Shown here: positions 39,689 through 45,487 of the stretch, in pieces
How the letters are laid out: each line of letters begins with the position of its first letter
Position numbering within the stretch: the stretch's first letter is position 1
Source of the DNA: Bacteroidales bacterium
Lineage (GTDB): Bacteria > Bacteroidota > Bacteroidia > Bacteroidales > UBA932
Assembly: GCA_017962165.1 (NCBI GenBank)
Contig: JAGCVW010000034.1
Span: 1-45,487 of the forward strand
Reading direction: 5' to 3'
DNA length: 45,487 nucleotides
Program-made: the position numbers and the translations under genes
The notes under the pieces: model-generated
Told to the model about the DNA's origin: nothing
The model's database searches: none
What the model saw: only the letters and a program-made list of their open reading frames with translations

Positions 39689-42414
39689 CTGCTGAGAGGC
39701 TTATTTTGGACGGGCGAGAGGTAGAATGGCCACCAGATTCCCAGCTTGAGGCCGGTTCCGCCCGAGCCGGTGATGATGTGTCTGTGGGCGCTGAACAGGT
39801 CGGAGTGCTCCATGGGCCAGCCGTCGCCGGCGTTCTGGAGTTTGACGAAGACAGTGACCTGCTTCCACTGCATGTTGATGAAGGCGTCGAAGTACGGGCC
39901 GTTGTTGTAGGCCCATTCATGCTGGTTGTTGAAGGTGCCGGTGATGTAGTTCCACTCAGGGGCGTACCATTTGGTGTTCCACCAGGCGTTGACTCCGATC
40001 TGCATGTCGAGCACTCCCGGCTGCACGGGGAACTGGATGAAGTACTTGAGGTTCAGGGCCAGGTTCGGCAGGGGCAGGACGTCCTGGTTGGAGGAGAACT
40101 GCGCGAGGATTCTGTTGTCCAGGTGCAGGAAGTTCGCTATGACGAATTCCTTGCGGAGGTAGCCGGACAGGACGCTGATCACTCCGCCCGTATGCTGCCT
40201 GACGACACCGAGGGTGTCGTAGTAGACGTAGTTGCCCACGAGGGCATACCCGGCCTTGGCCTCGAGTTTCCAGTAGGGGATGTTGACCGAGCCCTCGATC
40301 TTAGTGACGGAGGTCTTGTCGAAGTTGTTGTCCCACTGCATCAGAGGGTTGACCGTAGAGTAGAGGTGGCGCTGATAATAGCTGGCGCCGGTGAGGCTCT
40401 CGCTGAAGCCCGCTTTCAGGGCGACGGGGGAGCGGCGCGCCCGCCGGAAAGGATAGAACTCCATTCCGAGGTTTGCCGATATGTCCATGTTCCCGGCGTC
40501 CGCGCCCGCGAACACCAGGTGTGCTTTGGCGTCCCACCGGGCGTTATCGGTGAACTGGCCGCGGGCTCCGGCATAGGTGTAGAGCGAGTTCTCGTAGGCC
40601 CTGGAAGTATCGACGGCGGTGACTTTGTGGTAGCTCTGGAGGTAGTCGCCCAGTCCGACGTCGATCTTGGAGATCAGGCCGTCGGAACTCCATGGCTGCA
40701 GCCGCAGGTAAATCTTGTTGTCCAGGCGGGTCTGGCCGAGCGAGTCGGCGTCGGTCCCGTTTACGAACTGGCGCTGGTATTTGGAATACTCGATTGCATG
40801 GCCGATGAAGGCCGTAGTTACTTCGGCCGTACTGTCGGGCACGAAGGTCGTGTCGCGCTTCGCTTTCCAGGTGTTGATGAAATCGAAGGGGATGCGAAGC
40901 TGCTGGTCGCCGTAGACGGTGAATTTCTTGGTCGTGCTCTGGGCCTGCTCCATCGCCACCGGGATTTCACGGATGTCGTTGTAGGTCGTGTCCCTGATGT
41001 CCCTGATGAGCTTGAGTCCGCCGTTTTCACCCATCTCCACCTTGTTGTGGATAAGGCCTGCATTGGCGAGATAGCGCTTGCCCAGGTAGTTGAGACCGAC
41101 GGCCGCCGTCTTGTTCTTGACCTTTTCGTTGATGAGCATGCCTCCGCCGCCCCATTTGTCGTAAAGGATCTGGAAGTTGAGGGCGGGGGTTATGTTCTGG
41201 GTCGAGAAGATGTGGATGTTGTCGGATTCCTTGTCTTCGCCGGCGAGCAGGGTTCCGTAGTAGGCCAGCTCGGTATGGGGAGTCTTTGTATTGTACTGAA
41301 CGAAGGTTTCGGGGTTGAAGGTCCACGTCTCGTATGGCTCATAGAAGCTCACGCCCGTCTTTTTCCGGTTCAGGAAGTTGTAGTTCTGAACCGGCGAGCC
41401 GGCGACTCCCAGCCATGTGGCGTTGACGTCTTCGCGCAGGAACCTGTAGTCGTTGAAATGGTAGTTGTAACTGGTGTCCGGGACATAGGGACTGAGCTGT
41501 CCGAAGTCGCGGTCTTCCGTCCATGCAACTATGCGCTTGAAATGGAGCGAATCCGGGATGGCGTAGGTGTCCAGGATGCGAGGAGTGTTTTCGCGGATGG
41601 AATCGCGCACGGCTTGCTTCTGATTCTTGATTTTGTCGAGGCTGTCGCGTATGGCTTTCTTGCGGAGTTCCTTCTGCTCGAAGTCGTACTTCTTACGCTC
41701 CTCCTTTGAGAGGGAGTTGTACCATGCAAGGAAGGCGGCCTTCGCGCGGGCAGTGGAGTCCGCGTAGTAGGTGGAATCTAGCCTGGCGCGTTCGCTCCAG
41801 TTGAATTCGGCGAGGGTGGAGTCGGTCCTGGCATGGTCGAATCCCGCCAGGCATGCAAGCTCGCTGCTTACGATCGATGAATCCTCCACATATTCGGCCT
41901 GCTCGCGCTCGGCGGTCTCCATCGCCTCTGAGCGGCGGCGTTCTATCGATGTCCGGACCTTGTCCAGAGAATCCTTCCAGCTGATGGAAACCTGCATGAG
42001 CGAATCACCTTCCGCCTGGAGGGAATCGGCGACTTCATGGTGGGTCAGCGAGTCCACCAGGGCCACATAGTATTTGTAGCGCCATGGATCCGTATCCTTC
42101 AGGGAGTCGGGGGCATGGATAGTGTCACGCGCGGTGAGGTGGGGGAGAGTGTCGATGAATTCCTCCTCCTCTTCGAATACCAGGGTGTCAGGACCTCCGA
42201 GCAGGGAGTCGGCGATTTCCACCTTTTCGAAGTTGCCCTTCCGGCGGGCCTTATAGTTACTGACCGGGTACACGACAGTGTCGGGAGAAGCAGCTGCCGC
42301 CGGGTCGGCGGGATCGAACTGTGCCGGACCCTCGGCCATCTCGGCTGCCACCGCTATGCAGAGGCTTCCGAAAAGCGCGAGGGGGAATATGTACCGTTTC
42401 AGGCTTGACTTCAT
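39685..42414 (-). CDS. Putative outer-membrane porin (Bacteroidetes family)
   Basis: A 909-residue protein with a short signal region (YIFPLALFGSLCIAVAAEMA), an Asp/Ser/Lys-rich periplasmic or linker region to about 300 with several coiled-coil stretches, and a C-terminal beta-barrel-like half of alternating strands (NYKARRKGNF, PHTELAYYGTLLAGEDKESD, TQNITPALNFQILYDKWGG) up to an aromatic end. It matches the Bacteroidales family annotated as putative porin. Its pore substrate is unknown. It precedes the LolC/E-like permease, with a 4-nt overlap. Confidence 0.8.
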   Translation of the reverse strand: MKSSLKRYIFPLALFGSLCIAVAAEMAEGPAQFDPADPAAAASPDTVVYPVSNYKARRKGNFEKVEIADSLLGGPDTLVFEEEEEFIDTLPHLTARDTIHAPDSLKDTDPWRYKYYVALVDSLTHHEVADSLQAEGDSLMQVSISWKDSLDKVRTSIERRRSEAMETAEREQAEYVEDSSIVSSELACLAGFDHARTDSTLAEFNWSERARLDSTYYADSTARAKAAFLAWYNSLSKEERKKYDFEQKELRKKAIRDSLDKIKNQKQAVRDSIRENTPRILDTYAIPDSLHFKRIVAWTEDRDFGQLSPYVPDTSYNYHFNDYRFLREDVNATWLGVAGSPVQNYNFLNRKKTGVSFYEPYETWTFNPETFVQYNTKTPHTELAYYGTLLAGEDKESDNIHIFSTQNITPALNFQILYDKWGGGGMLINEKVKNKTAAVGLNYLGKRYLANAGLIHNKVEMGENGGLKLIRDIRDTTYNDIREIPVAMEQAQSTTKKFTVYGDQQLRIPFDFINTWKAKRDTTFVPDSTAEVTTAFIGHAIEYSKYQRQFVNGTDADSLGQTRLDNKIYLRLQPWSSDGLISKIDVGLGDYLQSYHKVTAVDTSRAYENSLYTYAGARGQFTDNARWDAKAHLVFAGADAGNMDISANLGMEFYPFRRARRSPVALKAGFSESLTGASYYQRHLYSTVNPLMQWDNNFDKTSVTKIEGSVNIPYWKLEAKAGYALVGNYVYYDTLGVVRQHTGGVISVLSGYLRKEFVIANFLHLDNRILAQFSSNQDVLPLPNLALNLKYFIQFPVQPGVLDMQIGVNAWWNTKWYAPEWNYITGTFNNQHEWAYNNGPYFDAFINMQWKQVTVFVKLQNAGDGWPMEHSDLFSAHRHIITGSGGTGLKLGIWWPFYLSPVQNKPLSR

Positions 42415-42445
42415 CGATGATGGTGTTACCGCTAGTTTCGTGCCA

Positions 42446-42766
42446 TTATTGGATGAGGTAGACGTCGTCGCCGTGCTCGGCGAAGTTCCAGGTCTCCCGC
42501 GCGAACTTCTCCAGGGAGTCGCGGTTGCCGGTAAGGGCGTCTATCTTCGCGTCCAGGGCCTTGATCTTCGCTTCGTTCGCTTTTATCTCCTTATTCTGCC
42601 TGGCGATGGTGAATCCACCCTGGACCCACCTTACGATATTATCCTTCTTGACGAAGAGAAAAAACACCGCCAGACCCACTGCTATTATGGCTACGCGGAG
42701 CAGGGAACGCTGCTCCTTGCGGTTGCCGTCCTTGCTCTTGTCCCAAATATCTTTCAAGTAGCCCAT
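42446..42766 (-). CDS. Septum formation initiator (DivIC/FtsB-like)
   Basis: A 106-residue bitopic protein. A membrane helix (LLRVAIIAVGLAVFFLFV, about 23-40) is followed by a coiled coil (NKEIKANEAKIKALDAKIDAL) and a short extracytoplasmic end (ARETWNFAEHGDDVYLIQ), the usual DivIC/FtsB layout for divisome assembly. A TAAATTTG box lies 7 nt before its ATG. The putative porin gene follows 31 nt downstream. Confidence 0.85.
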   Translation of the reverse strand: MGYLKDIWDKSKDGNRKEQRSLLRVAIIAVGLAVFFLFVKKDNIVRWVQGGFTIARQNKEIKANEAKIKALDAKIDALTGNRDSLEKFARETWNFAEHGDDVYLIQ

Positions 42767-42773
42767 AATTGCG

Positions 42774-42791
42774 CAAATTTAACTAAATTTG
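42774..42791. promoter_or_regulatory. Divergent promoter boxes, DivIC-like and nucleotidyltransferase genes
   Basis: TAAATTTG occurs on the minus strand (42774-42781), 7 nt before ATG 42766, and on the plus strand (42784-42791), 24 nt before ATG 42816. The two boxes nearly touch. Confidence 0.55.
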
Positions 42792-42815
42792 CAGAACAAT
42801 AAAACTAGCCGATAT

Positions 42816-43748
42816 ATGAAACCTACACTTCTTGTTCTTGCTGCCGGTATGGGCAGCCGTTATGGCGGACTCAAGCAGATGGACGGCCTCGGCCCCTCCG
42901 GAGAGACCATCATAGATTATTCCATTTACGATGCGGTGCGCGCCGGATTCGGCCGCGTGGTCTATATCGTCAGGGATTATTTCCTGAAGGATATGGAGGA
43001 GCACGTCCACCAGAAATATGCGGGAGTCAAATGCCCCGACGGATCTCCGCTGGAGTTCGCTTTCGTGACCCAGGAACTGGACAAGATACCTGCAGGGTTC
43101 GTCCTTAACCCCGAGAGGCAGAAGCCGTGGGGAACAGCCCACGCCATGCTGATGGCAGCAGACGAGATCAAGACCCCGTTCGTGGTTATCAACGGCGACG
43201 ACTATTACGGAAAGGATTCCTTCCGCATCGCGGCCGAGTGGTGCAAGGCCCACGAATCTACCAAGGGAGTCTACGGTATTATCGGCTTCGAGGTTGACAA
43301 TACTTTGAGCGAGAGCGGCGGCGTTTCCCGCGGCATCTGCAGCTACGACGCCCAGAATCATCTGACCGATGTCGTCGAGCACCACAACGTAATGTTCGAG
43401 GCCGACGGAAAGCTCCGCGGAGACAATTCCGTGACAGGCGAGCGCGTAGAGCTGAAGCCCAAGGACCTGTGCTCGATGAACATGTGGTGTTTCACTCCGG
43501 ACTATTTCGAAGCGAGCCGCGACATTTTCGTGGAGTTCCTGAAGGCGAATATCAACGAACTGAAGAAGGAGTTCTACATTCCGTTCGTGGTCGACAATCT
43601 GATCAAGAAGGGCGCCGCCTCCTGCGACGTTCTCGGCACCCCGGACCGCTGGTTCGGCGTCACCTTCAAGGAAGACCGTCCCGCCGTGGTCGCGAAATTC
43701 GCCGACCTCGTCGCGAAGGGCGTTTATCCGACACCGTTGTATAAATAA
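42816..43748 (+). CDS. Sugar-phosphate nucleotidyltransferase
   Basis: A 310-residue nucleotidyltransferase of the NTP_transferase fold. The nucleotide-binding N-terminus is VLAAGMGSRYGGLKQ, followed by the substrate stretch GPSGETIIDYSIYDA and VINGDDYYG. It should activate a sugar phosphate (for example glucose-1-phosphate) with an NTP for polysaccharide synthesis; the exact sugar is unknown. The start at 42816 (MKPTLLVLAAG) fits the family and the promoter box 24 nt upstream. A strong terminator follows. Confidence 0.88.
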   Translation: MKPTLLVLAAGMGSRYGGLKQMDGLGPSGETIIDYSIYDAVRAGFGRVVYIVRDYFLKDMEEHVHQKYAGVKCPDGSPLEFAFVTQELDKIPAGFVLNPERQKPWGTAHAMLMAADEIKTPFVVINGDDYYGKDSFRIAAEWCKAHESTKGVYGIIGFEVDNTLSESGGVSRGICSYDAQNHLTDVVEHHNVMFEADGKLRGDNSVTGERVELKPKDLCSMNMWCFTPDYFEASRDIFVEFLKANINELKKEFYIPFVVDNLIKKGAASCDVLGTPDRWFGVTFKEDRPAVVAKFADLVAKGVYPTPLYK

Positions 43749-43756
43749 TAATTGTA

Positions 43757-43784
43757 ATGCCCGGCGCTGACCGGGCATCTTTTT
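43757..43784 (+). terminator. Intrinsic terminator after the nucleotidyltransferase gene
   Basis: ATGCCCGG (43757-43764) pairs perfectly with CCGGGCAT (43771-43778), followed by CTTTTT. It ends 3 nt before the CPBP protease ATG, so that gene either uses read-through or has a promoter hidden inside. Confidence 0.9.
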
Positions 43785-43787
43785 GTT

Positions 43788-44633
43788 ATGGCAAAGCGCA
43801 GAGGCAATTTCAATCTGTACCAGACCTTCGAGTATTTCAGCCCGAAGTGGCGGGGGATACTGGGTCTGGCGTTCTGGTTCCTGGTGGGCAGTCTGCTGGG
43901 TATGGCAGTGACGCTTATCGTCACTAAGTTTATGGGCCAGGAAGCTGCCCTGGACTACGGCATGCTGCTGTCGTACCCCATCATGTTCATCCCTCCGATG
44001 GTGTTCGCCGCTGCGGGCAGCCGCCGTCGCGAGATGGAAATCGAAGCCCGGCCTTCTCCGCTGGACGCCGGCTACTTCGCCCCGCTCGGCGGCTGGCTCT
44101 GCGCGGTGCTGGTGGTGGTCGTGACCCTCGCGGCAGGAGTGATATCGGATGGGATTACATCCGTGCTGCCGGAAATGCCCGAATGGCTGGAGGAGGCGCT
44201 CAAGAGCATGACCTCAGGGACGCTGTGGGTTAATTTCGTGTGCGTGTCTCTGTTTGCGCCAATCTTCGAAGAGTGGCTGTGCAGGGGTATGGTCCTTCGC
44301 GGCCTGCTGGACCGCGGCGTGAAGCCCGTATGGGCGATTCTGTTCTCCGCCGTGTTCTTCGGGATCATCCACATGAACATCTGGCAGATGGTTCCGGCGA
44401 TCCTGCTGGGCGCAATCTTCGGCTATGTCTACTACAAGACGCGCTCGCTTAAGCTGACGATGCTGATGCACTTCACGAACAATACCTTCGCGCTGATCCT
44501 GAGCCATATCGACTCTCTGAAGGATGCCGAAGGCTGGATGCAGGTGCTGGGAGAGTGGTACTGGCCGGTCTTCGCCGCCAGCCTGCTGCTCGTCGCGCTT
44601 TTCTTCGTGACTTTCCGCAGGGTACGTCAGTGA
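43788..44633 (+). CDS. CPBP-family intramembrane metalloprotease
   Basis: A 281-residue integral membrane protein with about eight helices. The CPBP active-site motifs are present: Glu161-Glu162 and Arg166 in EEWLCRG, His195 in FFGIIHMN and His228 in LMHFTNN. In bacteria these abortive-infection-like (Abi) proteases act on membrane or signalling proteins; the substrate is unknown. It has no visible promoter and follows a terminator by 3 nt. Its end overlaps the convergent DHPS-like gene by 7 bp. Confidence 0.9.
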   Translation: MAKRRGNFNLYQTFEYFSPKWRGILGLAFWFLVGSLLGMAVTLIVTKFMGQEAALDYGMLLSYPIMFIPPMVFAAAGSRRREMEIEARPSPLDAGYFAPLGGWLCAVLVVVVTLAAGVISDGITSVLPEMPEWLEEALKSMTSGTLWVNFVCVSLFAPIFEEWLCRGMVLRGLLDRGVKPVWAILFSAVFFGIIHMNIWQMVPAILLGAIFGYVYYKTRSLKLTMLMHFTNNTFALILSHIDSLKDAEGWMQVLGEWYWPVFAASLLLVALFFVTFRRVRQ

Positions 44634-45307
44634 ATTCTTAGGATATCGGCTCCGTGGGCGGCCGCGAGGCTCTCGTAGCGGGCGCTGTCGCCGTGCGTGA
44701 AACGCTTGTCGGCGACGCCCACGAGAATCGGGCGGCCGAACACTTTCAACTCTTCCAGACGTTCGATAATCTCGATGTTCTGCTCCTCGGTTTTAGCAAA
44801 GCCGAGGCCCGGATCGAGTATCCAGTCTTCGATTCCGGCGATCCGGGCCGAGCGCTCGAAGTCGCGGAAATAATCGATTAGCTGGGTGATAATGTCCGTG
44901 TCCGGGTCTGCGAGGGCGTCCATCGTGCGGGGATTGCCGCGCTTGTGCATGGCTATGTACGGCAGCCCGAGCCGACCAACCGTCGCGAGCATCTCGGGAT
45001 CGTCGTGGCCGGCGCTGATGTCGTTGACTATGAACGGTCCTACGATCGCGTAAGCCCGGCAGACTATCTCGGCGCGCGTCGTGTCGATCGAGAGCTGCTT
45101 CCCGCGCGGTCGCTCCTTCCACATCTCCAGGAACATCTCCAGACGCCTCCACTCCTCTTCGAGATCGACATCCGGCGCGCCGGGCCTTGTAGACACGGCT
45201 CCGATGTCGATTATCTCGACATCATCGCGCTCCAGCATCGCATAATTGTAGCGGCTCGGCGCCCAGAACGAGTCCGGCGTCAGATTGATGATCCCCATCA
45301 CTTTCAT
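44627..45307 (-). CDS. folP: Dihydropteroate synthase-like protein, short and divergent
   Basis: A 226-residue protein related to dihydropteroate synthase, which joins pterin and 4-aminobenzoate for folate. Recognisable blocks are MGIINLTPDSF, DIGAVSTRPG (for DVGGESTRPG), SIDTTRAE, ILDPGLGFAKTEEQN and LVGVADKRF, where Lys holds the place of the family SRK lysine. It is about 50 residues shorter than usual and stops at DILRIH, just where the family RxHDV motif would end. I start it at ATG 45307 (MKVMGIINLTPDSF). A TATTTTTG box lies 4-5 nt upstream. Confidence 0.7.
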   Translation of the reverse strand: MKVMGIINLTPDSFWAPSRYNYAMLERDDVEIIDIGAVSTRPGAPDVDLEEEWRRLEMFLEMWKERPRGKQLSIDTTRAEIVCRAYAIVGPFIVNDISAGHDDPEMLATVGRLGLPYIAMHKRGNPRTMDALADPDTDIITQLIDYFRDFERSARIAGIEDWILDPGLGFAKTEEQNIEIIERLEELKVFGRPILVGVADKRFTHGDSARYESLAAAHGADILRIH

Positions 45308-45351
45308 ACCGCAAAAATACTCACTTTTTCCGTTAGCCCTCACGAAAAGAG

Positions 45352-45390
45352 GATGACTAAAAAGTCTTAGGACTTGGAGGTCATCTTCTT
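45352..45390. terminator. Nested hairpin with T-run at the right edge
   Basis: GATGAC (45352-45357) pairs with GTCATC (45380-45385), and inside AAGTC-TTAG-GACTT (45362-45375) forms a second stem. TTCTTTTT follows on the plus strand and a CTTTTC stretch on the minus strand, so it could work in either direction. It lies upstream of the DHPS-like gene and may end a minus-strand gene from beyond the window. Confidence 0.5.
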
Positions 45391-45396
45391 TTTATG

Positions 45397-45487
45397 TTAT
45401 TCCGCCTCCGAGCGCAGGCTGCTCTCCTCCGGAAGCCTTCGCTTCGCTCACCCCTCCCACTGCGCTACGCTTGTGGGCCCCTCCCGT
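45397..45487. other. GC-rich non-coding right edge
   Basis: Runs into the window end. It holds TTCGCTTCGCTCACC and a palindrome-like CCCTCCCACTGCGCTACG... stretch resembling (on the other strand) the GC-rich region at 20700-20898. No gene is seen. Confidence 0.3.

Noticed and set aside
39706-41709. A 667-codon plus-strand frame opposite the putative porin
   Set aside because: It mirrors the porin codon pattern; the porin family match is stronger.

Overview
The window is a gene-dense, roughly 58 % GC stretch of a Bacteroidota genome, most likely order Bacteroidales. The evidence is the Bacteroidetes-type promoter boxes (TTTG or ATTG, N19-20, TAnnTTTG), the near absence of Shine-Dalgarno signals, and typical families: a fimbrillin lipoprotein, periplasmic-TPR sensor kinases, a DUF2807 lipoprotein, a 909-residue putative porin, and an ExbB/ExbD/ExbD operon with a TonB-like protein nearby. 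The genus cannot be fixed from the sequence. Almost everything is ordinary chromosomal content; no phage, conjugative element, IS transposase or CRISPR array is visible.

Layout. 1-293: non-coding, with a candidate promoter, a perfect 32-bp palindrome and hairpin repeats. 294-3510 (-): class II aldolase, a lipoyl-less E2-like acyltransferase and a Na+/alanine symporter. 3599-6196 (+): typA, a DUF177 protein, rpmF, tRNA-Arg(CCT) and a terminator. 6251-11223 (+): a secreted protein, an SGNH hydrolase with an FN3 domain, galactose mutarotase and a GH3 glycosidase, a small carbohydrate-processing run. 11226-17673 (-): a tightly overlapped signalling operon (fimbrillin lipoprotein, TPR histidine kinase, a kinase-less paralogue, a lone receiver, a second kinase-less TPR membrane protein, a small membrane protein) that ends in an AraC-type C-terminal remnant. 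17722-20457 (+): an ABC transporter with a YtrA-like GntR regulator and its probable operator, then a DUF2807 lipoprotein. 20899-26685: a LytTR membrane regulator divergent from a lipoprotein, then acyl-CoA ligase, dCMP deaminase and S41 protease. 26672-35277 (-): TonB-like protein, udk, asnS, exbD, exbD, a membrane protein, exbB, tatD, dprA and queA. 35458-45307: Nudix hydrolase, SRPBCC-like protein, RNA m5C methyltransferase, TPR protein, LolC/E-like permease, putative porin, DivIC/FtsB-like protein, nucleotidyltransferase, CPBP protease and a DHPS-like protein.

The most unusual content is between genes. Four roughly 105-bp hairpins (20468, 28030, 32029, 32941) share a conserved core, while their 26-29-nt outer arms differ completely in sequence from copy to copy yet are almost perfectly self-complementary. 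They sit against stop codons. A second, unrelated 105-bp element with terminal inverted repeats occurs twice (35344, 38459), and a third palindrome abuts the rpmF stop. Several genes also have a TAnnTTTG box only 5-7 nt before the ATG, which suggests leaderless or nearly leaderless mRNAs.
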